The notes under the pieces are model-generated. The model saw only the letters and a list, made by a program, of their open reading frames with translations, did no database searches and was not told where the DNA came from. The translations under genes and the position numbers were made by a program. A stretch of 64,000 nucleotides of DNA from Paracoccus albicereus (GTDB lineage: Bacteria; Pseudomonadota; Alphaproteobacteria; Rhodobacterales; Rhodobacteraceae): assembly GCF_024359525.1 (NCBI RefSeq), contig NZ_JAKZEU010000001.1, forward strand, positions 310,001 to 374,000, read 5' to 3'. This document shows, piece after piece, positions 34,830 through 43,442 of the stretch (the first letter of the stretch is position 1; each line of letters starts with the position of its first letter).

Positions 34830-36971
34830 TCAGGCGTCGGCTTCTTCCTTGTTCTCGGTGATTTCCTCACCGGTCTCCTGGTCGACCATCTTCATGCCAA
34901 GGCGGACCTTGCCACGGTCGTCGAAGCCCAGAAGCTTGACCTTCACTTCCTGGCCTTCCTTCAGCGCGTCCGACGGATGGTTCAGGCGCTTGTTGGCGAT
35001 CTGGCTGACATGGACCAGCCCGTCGCGCTTGCCGAAGAAATTCACGAAAGCGCCGAAATCGACCAGTTTCACCACCTTGCCGGTGTAGATCTGGCCTTCT
35101 TCAGGCTCGGCCACGATCGAGTGGATCATGTCGTAGGCCTTCTTGATCGAATCCCCGTTGGCCGAAGCGATCTTGATGACGCCGTCGTCGTTGATGTCGA
35201 CCTTGGCGCCGGAAACCTCGACGATCTCGCGGATCACCTTGCCGCCCGAACCGATCACTTCGCGGATCTTGTCGGTCGGGATGGTCATCGTCTCGATACG
35301 CGGGGCGTGGGCCGAGAATTCGCGGCGACCCTCGGTCAGCGCCTTGCCCATCTCGGCCAGGATGTGCATCCGGCCGTCCTTGGCCTGCGCCAGCGCCTGT
35401 TCCATGATCTCGGGCGTGATGCCTGCGACCTTGATGTCCATCTGCAGCGAGGTGATGCCGCTTTCCGTGCCGGCGACCTTGAAGTCCATGTCGCCCAGAT
35501 GATCCTCGTCACCCAGGATGTCGGTCAGGACCGCATACTTGCCGTCGTCTTCCAGGATCAGGCCCATGGCCACACCCGCCACCGGCGACTTCAGCGGCAC
35601 GCCCGCATCCATCATCGACAGCGACCCACCGCAGACCGACGCCATCGAGGACGAACCGTTCGACTCCGTGATCTCGGACACGACGCGGATCGTGTAGGGG
35701 AAGTCCGTCGCCGCGGGCAGGACCGCCTGCAGCGCCCGCCACGCGAGCTTGCCGTGGCCGATCTCGCGACGACCCGGAGGACCAAAGCGCCCGACCTCGC
35801 CGACCGAGTACGGCGGGAAGTTGTAGTGCAGCAGGAAGTTCGAGCGCGAGTTGCCATGCAGCGCGTCGATGATCTGTTCGTCATCTCCGGTGCCCAGCGT
35901 GGTGACGACCAGACCCTGCGTCTCGCCGCGGGTGAACAGGGCCGAACCGTGCGTCCGCGGCAGGAAGCCGACTTCGCAATCGATCGGACGCACCGTCTTG
36001 GTGTCGCGACCGTCGATCCGGGCGCCGCCGTTGATGATGTCGCCGCGCAGGATGCCCGATTCCAGCTTCTTCAGGGCCGAACCAAGGTTCGGATCGGCCA
36101 GTTCGTCCTCGGACAGGCTTTCCTTGACCTTGGTCTTGGTCGCGGCGACCGCGTCCTGACGCTCGGCCTTGTCCTTGATCGCGTAGGCGGCGCGCATGTC
36201 GGCCTCGCCCAGCGATTTCACGCGGTCATAAAGCGCGCTGTAGTCCGGCGACTGGAAGTCGAACGGCTCTTTCGCGGCAGCTTCGGCCAGATCGACTATC
36301 AGGTCGATGACCGGCTGCATCTGCTCGTGGCCGAACTTGACCGCGCCCAGCATCTCGGCCTCGGACAGCTCATAGGCTTCCGATTCGACCATCATGACGG
36401 CGTCCTTGGTGCCGGCGACGACCAGATCCAGACGCTGTTCGGGATTGTTGCGCAGCTGGTCCATGTCCTGAACTTCGGGGTTCAGAATGTATTCGCCATC
36501 GCTGAAGCCGACGCGTGCCGCGCCGATGGGGCCCATGAAGGGCACGCCGGAAATCGTCAGCGCCGCCGAAGCCGCGATCATGGCGACGATGTCGGGATCG
36601 TTGACCAGGTCATGGCTCAGCACGGTGCAGATCACCAGCACTTCGTTCTTGAAGCCTTTGGCGAAAAGCGGGCGGATCGGACGGTCGATCAGGCGCGAGG
36701 TCAGCGTCTCTTTCTCGGTCGGACGGCCTTCACGCTTGAAGAACCCGCCGGGCACCTTGCCGGCGGCGTAGTATTTCTCGTTGTAGTGCACGGTCAGCGG
36801 GAAGAAGTCCTGACCGGGCTTCGGCTCGCGCGCGTAGGTGACGTTGGCCATGACGCTGGTCTCGCCCAGAGTGGCGATCACCGAGCCGTCAGCCTGACGG
36901 GCAACCTTGCCCGTTTCCAGCGTGAGCGTTTCCTGGCCCCACTGGATAGATTTTTTCACTTCATCAAACAT
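34830..36971 (-). CDS. pnp: Polyribonucleotide nucleotidyltransferase (PNPase)
   Basis: 713 aa, full length. Two RNase PH domains (the first opening with [21 protein letters not shown]; the second with [27 protein letters not shown] and [19 protein letters not shown]), then a KH domain with the GxxG loop IGSGGKVI, then an S1 domain ([31 protein letters not shown]). The enzyme degrades RNA 3' to 5' with phosphate and joins degradosomes. It is preceded by a leader hairpin and followed by a strong terminator-like hairpin. rpsO, its common partner, does not lie upstream in this window. Confidence 0.98.
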   Translation of the reverse strand: MFDEVKKSIQWGQETLTLETGKVARQADGSVIATLGETSVMANVTYAREPKPGQDFFPLTVHYNEKYYAAGKVPGGFFKREGRPTEKETLTSRLIDRPIRPLFAKGFKNEVLVICTVLSHDLVNDPDIVAMIAASAALTISGVPFMGPIGAARVGFSDGEYILNPEVQDMDQLRNNPEQRLDLVVAGTKDAVMMVESEAYELSEAEMLGAVKFGHEQMQPVIDLIVDLAEAAAKEPFDFQSPDYSALYDRVKSLGEADMRAAYAIKDKAERQDAVAATKTKVKESLSEDELADPNLGSALKKLESGILRGDIINGGARIDGRDTKTVRPIDCEVGFLPRTHGSALFTRGETQGLVVTTLGTGDDEQIIDALHGNSRSNFLLHYNFPPYSVGEVGRFGPPGRREIGHGKLAWRALQAVLPAATDFPYTIRVVSEITESNGSSSMASVCGGSLSMMDAGVPLKSPVAGVAMGLILEDDGKYAVLTDILGDEDHLGDMDFKVAGTESGITSLQMDIKVAGITPEIMEQALAQAKDGRMHILAEMGKALTEGRREFSAHAPRIETMTIPTDKIREVIGSGGKVIREIVEVSGAKVDINDDGVIKIASANGDSIKKAYDMIHSIVAEPEEGQIYTGKVVKLVDFGAFVNFFGKRDGLVHVSQIANKRLNHPSDALKEGQEVKVKLLGFDDRGKVRLGMKMVDQETGEEITENKEEADA

Positions 36972-36984
36972 CTGGTTTCCTCAC

Positions 36985-37009
36985 GGGCGCACCGGCCCTC
37001 CGGCCGCCC
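36985..37009 (-). promoter_or_regulatory. Leader hairpin immediately upstream of pnp
   Basis: GGGCG-x2-CCGG-CCCT-CCGG-x-CGCCC folds into a bulged stem (pairs 36985-36989 with 37005-37009 and 36992-36995 with 37000-37003) 14 bp before the pnp ATG. In enterobacteria pnp controls itself through a leader stem cut by RNase III; a similar role here is inference. Confidence 0.4.
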
Positions 37010-37149
37010 TTGTCAAATGGCGGCCCCATTGCCGCCGCCCCAATCCTGATGCGTCGCCCCGGGGCCGGGCCTCACGTCGCAGATGGCGGGCCTTTACAGC
37101 AAATGGTGCAGTTTGGGAAGGCCCGCGGGCCCGGGCGTCAAAGCGCCCG

Positions 37150-37557
37150 TCAGGGGCGCGTCGCTATGTTCAGGGTCCAGTCTTTGGCGGTGCCGGTATC
37201 GATCTCGACGAAGCGCGCGTCCAGATAGCCGCGCAGCAGGCAATTCGCGTTGCCCTCGATCCGGAAGCGCTTGGGGGCCACGCAGAGCGGCACCGAACCC
37301 GACAGCGCCTCCTTGCCGAAAACGTCGGTTGCGAAGACATAGAGGTAGCGCGCCGGCAGATCTCCGCGGATCAGGGTTGCGCATTGGTTCGGCGCGACGC
37401 GCCACCAACCTTCGGACCGAAAATCATCGTCATGGGGCTGGCCAAGCGCGATGTTGAGGACGTCGAAACTCTGATTGCATAGCCTGAACTCGGCACGCGC
37501 GGCCGGCGCGGCGAGGGCTATCGCGAAACCAAATGTCGCAAGACTCAGGCAACGCAT
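37150..37557 (-). CDS. DUF1036 family exported protein
   Basis: 135 aa from ATG 37557; an in-frame upstream extension to 37635 is rejected because it precedes the signal peptide MRCLSLATFGFAIALAAPAARA. The mature start EFRLCNQSFDVLNIALG, WWRVAPNQCATL and CVAPKRFRIEGNANCLLRGY match the DUF1036 pattern of small periplasmic proteins with conserved Cys. Function is unknown. A GC-rich hairpin (37143-37148 with 37154-37159) overlaps its stop codon. It is divergent from the ExbB operon across 156 bp. Confidence 0.72.
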   Translation of the reverse strand: MRCLSLATFGFAIALAAPAARAEFRLCNQSFDVLNIALGQPHDDDFRSEGWWRVAPNQCATLIRGDLPARYLYVFATDVFGKEALSGSVPLCVAPKRFRIEGNANCLLRGYLDARFVEIDTGTAKDWTLNIATRP

Positions 37558-37713
37558 CGCGAAATCCTGGCGGCGCGCACTAGGCGGCGAAACGTCCTGT
37601 GCGCTGCACGCGCCATTCAGCAACCTTTGAAGCAAGTGGTCCGTCGATCAGGCTTATCAGCCTTCATAATCATGTTATGCATTGGCGACGTTCAAGATTC
37701 GAGAGGTTCGACC

Positions 37714-38202
37714 GTGGCTGTTCTCGCTCGCTGCAAGCTCGCCGCCCTGACGTTTCTGCTCGCCACCGCGCCTGCGATGGCTCAGGTCGAGGCGCCTGCT
37801 GACGATGGGTCCGGCGATGCGGCGGCGACACAAGATGCGGGTCGGATCGTGCTGGAACTGAACGGCGCGACCGACACCGACGCGGGTGCCTGCCGGATGA
37901 CCTTCGTGGCGACCAATGACAGCGGCGAGGCGTTCGAGCGAACCGCCTGGCAGGTGGGCGTCTTCGATGGCGAGGGGATCGTGCGTTCGATCCTGGTCCT
38001 TGAATTCGGGGCGCTGAGCGACGGCAAGACCAAGATCGTGCTGTTCGATCTGCCCGGCAGCGGCTGCGCCGACATCTCGCGCGTCGTCGTGAACGATGTC
38101 GCCCAGTGCCAGCCCGAAGGCGCGGCCGAAACCGAGCTTGCCGACACCTGCCTCGATGCGCTCTCGACGCGCTCGCGCACCGAACTCGACTTCGGCATCT
38201 GA
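37714..38202 (+). CDS. Secreted/periplasmic protein of unknown function, first gene of the ExbB operon
   Basis: 162 aa from GTG 37714, 7 nt after GAGAGG; an upstream in-frame ATG at 37627 has no good site. Residues 1-24 form a signal peptide ending PAMAQ. The mature part has a beta-rich look (IVLELNGATDTDAGACRMTFVATNDSGEAF, VFDGEGIVRSILVLEFGAL) and four Cys that could form disulfides. I do not recognise the family. It is followed after 5 bp by exbB, so it probably serves the same envelope machine, perhaps as the periplasmic partner. Confidence 0.7.
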   Translation: MAVLARCKLAALTFLLATAPAMAQVEAPADDGSGDAAATQDAGRIVLELNGATDTDAGACRMTFVATNDSGEAFERTAWQVGVFDGEGIVRSILVLEFGALSDGKTKIVLFDLPGSGCADISRVVVNDVAQCQPEGAAETELADTCLDALSTRSRTELDFGI

Positions 38203-38207
38203 ACCCG

Positions 38208-38852
38208 ATGCAGTTCGAGTTTCTGTCCGGCCTTTCCGCGTCGACCTATGTCGTGTTCGCCGCGCTTGTCGCGCTGTCGATCGTTTCGGTCACGGTCACG
38301 ATCTTCAAGGTGATGCAGTTCTCGCGCATGGGCGTCGGTCATGCGCAGCCCGCCGAGGCTGTGCTGGATGACTGGCTGCAGGGCCGTCCGGACGAGGCGA
38401 TGCGCCGGGCCTCGTCAAACGACTCCGTCCTGACCCGGGTACTGGGCGCCGTCATGGCGGGGCTGCGCGCCCGTCCCGGCGACCCGGCCTATGCCGAAGA
38501 ACTGGGCCGCCAGTCGGCTCTGGTAGAACTGGCTGCGCTGAACGGACGCATGAGGTTGCTGGAATCCGTCGTTCAGGCCGCGCCGCTTCTGGGATTGCTG
38601 GGCACGGTGATCGGGATGATCGACGCCTTCTCTGCCCTGTCGGTCGCTGAAACCGCTGTCGATCCGGCGCAGCTTGCCGGTGGGATCTGGACCGCGCTGA
38701 CCACGACGGCGATGGGCCTCGCCATCGCGCTGGTCACATATTTCATCAGCAACTGGCTGGAATCGCGGATCGAGGCCGAGCATCAAGGGATCGAGATGGC
38801 GATCTCGGCTGCGATCCACGGGCGCGTCACCGGCACCGGCCAGCGGCGCTGA
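38208..38852 (+). CDS. exbB: ExbB/TolQ-family proton-channel subunit
   Basis: 214 aa from ATG 38208. The first transmembrane helix lies near residues 11-35 (TYVVFAALVALSIVSVTVTIF), and the conserved pair of helices is AAPLLGLLGTVIGMIDAF and WTALTTTAMGLAIALVTYFI, with the Thr residues used in proton flow in ExbB/TolQ. It would form the pentamer around an ExbD dimer in the inner membrane. It is embedded in a five-gene operon with two ExbD genes. Motility (MotA) is excluded by length and the ExbD partners. Confidence 0.92.
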   Translation: MQFEFLSGLSASTYVVFAALVALSIVSVTVTIFKVMQFSRMGVGHAQPAEAVLDDWLQGRPDEAMRRASSNDSVLTRVLGAVMAGLRARPGDPAYAEELGRQSALVELAALNGRMRLLESVVQAAPLLGLLGTVIGMIDAFSALSVAETAVDPAQLAGGIWTALTTTAMGLAIALVTYFISNWLESRIEAEHQGIEMAISAAIHGRVTGTGQRR

Positions 38853-38854
38853 TC

Positions 38855-39319
38855 ATGGCCGGCGTCGCGATCCACCGGATCGAGCTGCCGCGCCGCGCCC
38901 GTGGCCGCACCTTCACTCTGACCGCGCTGGCCGATGCGATGTTTCAGCTGCTGATCTTCTTCATGCTGTCGTCGAACCTGACGCCCTATTCGCTGATGCC
39001 GTTGCGCAGCGGCGCGCTGGCGGCCGATGCCAGTGGCGGGGATGACGCGGACGGCGAGGCGTCCCGGACGGATGTCGTGTCCGCGCAGGACACCGCGATC
39101 TGGTCGGTCAGCCGCGATTCCATCGTGTCGAGCGGACAGCGCTTTGGGTTCGACCGTCTGGGTGACCTTGCCGCCGCGATGCAGGCGGGCGGCACCGAAC
39201 GGGTTCTGCTGGTGACGCGACCCGGCGCGCAGGTTCAGGGCATGGTCGCGGTGCTTGAAGCTGTAGCCGCCCATGGGATCACCGACGTTCAGGTCGCAAG
39301 CGGCGGGACGGGTTCATGA
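38855..39319 (+). CDS. exbD: ExbD/TolR-family protein with conserved Asp
   Basis: 154 aa. A short basic cytoplasmic tail is followed by one helix, LTALADAMFQLLIFFMLSS, carrying D27 at the position of the proton-carrying Asp of ExbD/TolR. A periplasmic domain of about 100 residues follows, ending with GMVAVLEAVAAHGITDVQVAS, typical of ExbD. It starts 3 bp after exbB and overlaps the second exbD by 4 bp (ATGA). It would be the active partner of the ExbD pair. Confidence 0.92.
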   Translation: MAGVAIHRIELPRRARGRTFTLTALADAMFQLLIFFMLSSNLTPYSLMPLRSGALAADASGGDDADGEASRTDVVSAQDTAIWSVSRDSIVSSGQRFGFDRLGDLAAAMQAGGTERVLLVTRPGAQVQGMVAVLEAVAAHGITDVQVASGGTGS

Positions 39320-39723
39320 GCGTCGTGCTGCCGCGCCGCCGCCGCTCACCTAGGATCGATGTGTCGATCGCGATCGTCAACATCGTCCTGCTGCTGATCT
39401 TCTTCTTTCTGGTCACCGGACAGGTCACTGCAGATGAACGGGTCGAGGGTGTGGCACTGCCCAAAACCAGCGCATTGCCGCTGGACCAGCTGCCGCGCCC
39501 GATCCTGATCGTCGAGTCCGGCGGCGGCCTGCTGCTGAACGGCGAGCCGGTCGCAGCCGACCTGCTTGGCGTGGCGCTGGATGCCTTGCCCCAGCCGGTC
39601 ACGCTGCACCTTTTGATCGACCGCACGGCGCCCGCCGACGGTCTGGTCGCGTTGCTGAACCATCCTGCACTCGACGACAGGGCGGTCAAGCTGGTGACGC
39701 TGCGCGACAGGGCGGCGCGATGA
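39316..39723 (+). CDS. Second ExbD-family protein, Asn in place of the channel Asp
   Basis: 135 aa. Basic tail RRRRSPRIDVS, then helix IAIVNIVLLLIFFFLVTG. Aligned on the LLIFF motif, N22 (codon AAC at 39379) occupies the position of D27 in the first ExbD. The periplasmic part ending DGLVALLNHPALDDRAVKLVTLRD fits ExbD. Loss of the acidic residue should stop proton carriage by this chain, so it may form an asymmetric dimer with the first ExbD. An alternative Asp (D15) lies nearer the cytoplasmic end. The alignment was made by eye. Confidence 0.85.
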   Translation: MSVVLPRRRRSPRIDVSIAIVNIVLLLIFFFLVTGQVTADERVEGVALPKTSALPLDQLPRPILIVESGGGLLLNGEPVAADLLGVALDALPQPVTLHLLIDRTAPADGLVALLNHPALDDRAVKLVTLRDRAAR

Positions 39724-40808
39724 TCGGTGGACTGGTCGAACGCCGCAAACACTGGCTTCAGGCTTTGGTCCTGTCGCTGGGGCTGCACGGCGTAGGCGCG
39801 GCGGCGATCCTCGATGTGATCCCGTCGCTGCCGCGGCGCACTGACGAGACCATTTCGCTGCAGATCGAGATCGCGCCGCTGGACGTCACCACCGGCTCGG
39901 TCGGGGCGGCGACGCTGACGCCTGCGCAACCGGTCCCGACCGCCGAGGGAGAGGCGGTGATGCCAGAGCAAGCGGTACCGGCAGGTGCAGACGCGGTGAC
40001 GCCGACACAGACCGATATCCTCAGCCCGGCAGAGGATCTTCGTTCCGTGATCGCCCCGACGCCGGTGGCACCGCAGTCTAACGCGACCGCCAATCTGCCC
40101 GGCATCGACATCGCGCTTGCACCCACGACACAATCGCGCGCCAACGGCGCGGAGGGCAGCGGCGCAGATGCGGCAGCGTTGGATGCGGGTCTCGCCGCGC
40201 TGATCGGCTCGATCCGGCAGCAGGTGGCCGAGCCATGCCTGATCGCCTTGCCCCGCAACGTGGAGGATGGAGGTCTGCGTGTCACGCTGCTGGGCGAGGA
40301 TGAGGCGCGCTTCGCGCCGCTGATCGAGGCGGTTGATCCGCCGCAGGGCGTTGCACTCAGCCAGCAGCCGCTTCTCGTGGATGCCCGCCAGTGCCCGGCG
40401 GTGAACTTCGCGCGTGCCTATCGAAGCTATCCGGTTTTTCCGCTGCGCATCGCACTCGACACCACTACCCTTGCCGCGGGCGAGCCCCTGACCGGCACGA
40501 TCAGCGGCATTGCGGACGGTGATACGCTGGCGCTGCTGCTGATCGACGACAACGGCGTGGTGCAGGACCTGACCAGATTTTTCACCGCCGGCAGGGGATC
40601 GGCAACCGCCTTCGACGTGCCCGCGCGGCGGGCCGGCGATCCGCGCGAGACCGCGCAGTTGCTGATCGCCCTGACCAGTCCCGTGCCGATCGAGACGGTT
40701 TCACTGCGAGACGGACAGCTAGCCGAGGACGTCTTCGCAGCACTGTCGGCCGAGATCGGCGATCCTGCCGCGATCAAGATCGGCCTCGCCAGTTTCGACC
40801 TGCGCTGA
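39720..40808 (+). CDS. TonB-like anchored protein with unfamiliar C-terminal domain
   Basis: 362 aa. One N-terminal helix, LQALVLSLGLHGVGAAAIL, contains S19-x-x-x-H23, the SxxxH pattern by which TonB engages ExbB-ExbD. A Pro/Ala/Thr-rich linker covers about 45-150. The C-terminal 200 residues (LIGSIRQQVAEPCLIALPR, YRSYPVFPLRIALD, DTLALLLIDDNGVVQDLTRFF) do not look like a TonB or TolA C-terminus; faint similarity to DUF4384-type domains is possible. It ends the ExbB operon, and its stop is 3 bp from that of clpV. A role as a force transducer is inferred from the helix and the operon. Confidence 0.7.
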   Translation: MIGGLVERRKHWLQALVLSLGLHGVGAAAILDVIPSLPRRTDETISLQIEIAPLDVTTGSVGAATLTPAQPVPTAEGEAVMPEQAVPAGADAVTPTQTDILSPAEDLRSVIAPTPVAPQSNATANLPGIDIALAPTTQSRANGAEGSGADAAALDAGLAALIGSIRQQVAEPCLIALPRNVEDGGLRVTLLGEDEARFAPLIEAVDPPQGVALSQQPLLVDARQCPAVNFARAYRSYPVFPLRIALDTTTLAAGEPLTGTISGIADGDTLALLLIDDNGVVQDLTRFFTAGRGSATAFDVPARRAGDPRETAQLLIALTSPVPIETVSLRDGQLAEDVFAALSAEIGDPAAIKIGLASFDLR

Positions 40809-40811
40809 ATC

Positions 40812-43442
40812 TCAGGCGAAGTCGTAGGCGAAGCGGCCGTCCTCGACCCGAATCGTCACGTCCGACATTCCGCGCGACTCGACCATCCGCGACAGAACCT
40901 GCCGCGACAGGTCGGGCAGGATCGAATTGGTGATGATGTTGTCGATCATCCGTCCACCGCTGTCGGGATCGCGACACTGTGCGACGATATGCTCGATCAC
41001 GGCATCATCCCAACCCAACCGAGCGCCATGCGCCTCGCGCAGTCGGCGCACGATGGCGCCCAGTTTCAGCCGCGCGATGCCAGCCAGCACCTCGGACCCA
41101 AGCGGGAAATAGGGGATCGTCACGATCCGGCCCAGAAGCGCGGGGGGAAACACCTTCAGCAACTCGGGCTTCAGGGCCGCATCCAGCGTCTCAGGATCGG
41201 GTGCGGTGTCGCTTCCCTCTGCCATCCGCATGATCACGTCGGTCCCGACATTCGAGGTCAGCAGGATGAGCGTGTTCTTGAAGTCGATCGCACGGCCGTT
41301 GCCATCCTCCATCATGCCCTTGTCGAAGACCTGGAAGAACAGTTCGTGGACGTCGGGATGCGCCTTCTCGATCTCGTCAAGCAACACCACGGAATAGGGT
41401 TTGCGCCGCACCGCTTCGGTCAATCGCCCACCCTCGCCATAGCCGACATAGCCCGGCGGCGCGCCTTTCAGCAGGCTGACCGAATGCGCTTCCTGAAACT
41501 CGGACATGTTGATGGTGATGACGCTCTGCTCGCCACCGTAAAGCTGTTCGGCCAGGGCCAGCGCGGTTTCCGTCTTGCCGACGCCCGAGGGGCCGACGAG
41601 CATGAAGACACCGATGGGCTTGGCCGGGTTAGAAAGACCCGCGCGGCTGGTCTCCACCCGCCGTGCGATCATCTGCAATCCATGATCCTGCCCGATCACC
41701 CGTTCGCGCAGATGGTCGGCAAGGCCAAGGATCGCCTGCAATTCGTCAGCGACCATTCGCCCGGCGGGGATACCGGTCCAATCGCTGATGACGGTTGCGA
41801 CGGCCTGTTCGTCGACATGGGACCGGACCATCCGGTCGTCGGGGTTCCTCGCATCCAGGGCAGCCGCGGCTTCAGCCATCGCGGCGCGGATCGCACCGAC
41901 GTCGTCGTGCCCTTCGGCCAGCTTGGCGCGAAGCGCCACGATCCGATCCACCGTCTCTTTTTCCTCGGCATACATCGCCTCGAACGCGGCCAGCCTCTCG
42001 CGCAGCGTTTCGGCCTCGGCACGCGCGTCTGCCAGACGATCCTCGTCCGTCTCGCCCAGATCGCGCGCAGCTTCCTTGGCTGCGATCTCGGCTTCAAGCG
42101 AAGCGATGTCTTCGCGCAAATCGGCGATGCGTGCCGGCGTGGAGGACATGCCGACCGCGACACGGGCGCAGGCCGTGTCCAGAAGAGAGACCGCCTTGTC
42201 CGGCAATTGTCGCGCCGGCAGATAGCGCGCAGACAGCTTGACCGCCGCCACGATCGCAGCGTCGGAAATGCGGACGCCGTGATGTTCCTCCATCGGGCGC
42301 AGGATGCCCCGGATCATGTGACAACACTGGTCGATCCCAGGCTCGGCGATCTGAATCGGCTGGAAGCGCCGGGTCAGCGCGGGATCCTTTTCGAAATAGG
42401 TCCGGTATTCGGCCCAGGTCGTCGCGCCGATCGTCCGCAGCGTGCCGCGCGCCAGCGCCGGCTTCATCAGGTTGGCGGCATCGCCCGTCCCCTGCGCACC
42501 GCCGGCGCCGACCAGCGTATGCGCCTCGTCGATGAACAGGATGATCGGGGTCGGGCTGGCCTGGACCTCATCGATCAGCGATTTCAGCCGCTGCTCGAAC
42601 TCGCCGCGCATGCTGGCGCCGGCCTGCATCGCCTGGATGTCGAGCATGTGCAGCCGTGTCCCCTTCAGCGCGGGCGGTACGTCGCCCGTTGCAAGACGCT
42701 GGGCAAAGCCTTCGACAATGGCTGTCTTGCCCACCCCTGCCTCACCGGTCAGGATCGGGTTGTTCTGCCGCCGCCGCATCAGCACGTCGATGATCTGGCG
42801 GATCTCGTCCTCGCGTCCGACGACCCGATCCATCTTGCCGGATTGCGCCTCGGCGGTCATGTCGGTCGAGAACCGGCCCAGCGCCGTCGTCGCGCCTTCA
42901 CCTTGTGCCGCCCCCGGCGTCCCCGCGCCCAGCAGCCCCGATCCGTCCATCGGGCGCATCGTCTCTTCTTCGCTGTCGGCCCACAAAGTCCGGCTGTCCT
43001 GGCCCAACCGGTCGGGGCCGATTTCGGCGAGGGTCGGCGAGGCGAGCGTCATCTCGCGCCGCAGGTTCGCATCGTTCAGTAAAGCCGTTAGCGCATGGCC
43101 CGTCCGGATCTGCGCTTCGCCGAAGAACAGTGTCGCGTAGGTCCAGGCGTGATTCAGCGTGGCCCCGAGACTGGCAGAGATCCCGGGCGTCTCGGTCACG
43201 CCCTTCTTCAGGCTCCCCATCGCCCGGTCGAGATCCTTCAGCACCTGCCCGCGATCCAGCGACAATGCGGCAAGCGTCACCGAGATATCGGAATTGCGGT
43301 TCGACACCGCATGGAAGAGCCAGTGGCAGATTTCGACATGACGATTCCCCTCGCCCCGCGCGTGCCGCATCGCCTGGATGAAGGCGTCGTAGCCCGCGCG
43401 GTTCATCTTGCCGGCAAAGGTTTCGATCGTGATCTCGGTCAT
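40812..43442 (-). CDS. clpV: Type VI secretion ATPase ClpV (TssH)
   Basis: 876 aa from ATG 43442, which overlaps the tssG stop (ATGA); a longer frame upstream is an out-of-family extension. A Clp N-domain spans residues 1-150, first AAA module with GEAGVGKTAIVEG and FIDEAHTL, a middle coiled coil with regions rich in Glu/Ala/Arg, then a second AAA module with GPSGVGKTETALALAEQLYGGE and LLDEIEKAHPDV. The C-terminus lacks the ClpB disaggregase end. ClpV disassembles contracted TssB/TssC sheaths for reuse. It is the last gene of the T6SS operon. Confidence 0.95.
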   Translation of the reverse strand: MTEITIETFAGKMNRAGYDAFIQAMRHARGEGNRHVEICHWLFHAVSNRNSDISVTLAALSLDRGQVLKDLDRAMGSLKKGVTETPGISASLGATLNHAWTYATLFFGEAQIRTGHALTALLNDANLRREMTLASPTLAEIGPDRLGQDSRTLWADSEEETMRPMDGSGLLGAGTPGAAQGEGATTALGRFSTDMTAEAQSGKMDRVVGREDEIRQIIDVLMRRRQNNPILTGEAGVGKTAIVEGFAQRLATGDVPPALKGTRLHMLDIQAMQAGASMRGEFEQRLKSLIDEVQASPTPIILFIDEAHTLVGAGGAQGTGDAANLMKPALARGTLRTIGATTWAEYRTYFEKDPALTRRFQPIQIAEPGIDQCCHMIRGILRPMEEHHGVRISDAAIVAAVKLSARYLPARQLPDKAVSLLDTACARVAVGMSSTPARIADLREDIASLEAEIAAKEAARDLGETDEDRLADARAEAETLRERLAAFEAMYAEEKETVDRIVALRAKLAEGHDDVGAIRAAMAEAAAALDARNPDDRMVRSHVDEQAVATVISDWTGIPAGRMVADELQAILGLADHLRERVIGQDHGLQMIARRVETSRAGLSNPAKPIGVFMLVGPSGVGKTETALALAEQLYGGEQSVITINMSEFQEAHSVSLLKGAPPGYVGYGEGGRLTEAVRRKPYSVVLLDEIEKAHPDVHELFFQVFDKGMMEDGNGRAIDFKNTLILLTSNVGTDVIMRMAEGSDTAPDPETLDAALKPELLKVFPPALLGRIVTIPYFPLGSEVLAGIARLKLGAIVRRLREAHGARLGWDDAVIEHIVAQCRDPDSGGRMIDNIITNSILPDLSRQVLSRMVESRGMSDVTIRVEDGRFAYDFA

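Noticed and set aside
34977-37049. Very long open frame opposite pnp
   Set aside because: High-GC antisense shadow; its protein is Arg/His/Asp-rich low-complexity with no motifs, whereas pnp is unmistakable.
37714-40808. Zorya-type defence system (MotA/ExbB-like with a second membrane subunit)
   Set aside because: ZorA has a long cytoplasmic tail and ZorB an OmpA domain, with helicase or nuclease partners; none are here.
37714-40808. Tol-Pal envelope system
   Set aside because: There is no TolB, Pal or YbgC gene, there are two ExbD proteins, and the last protein lacks a TolA C-terminus.
40989-43082. Long open frame opposite clpV
   Set aside because: Antisense shadow of a clear ClpV gene; no ribosome-binding site or domains.
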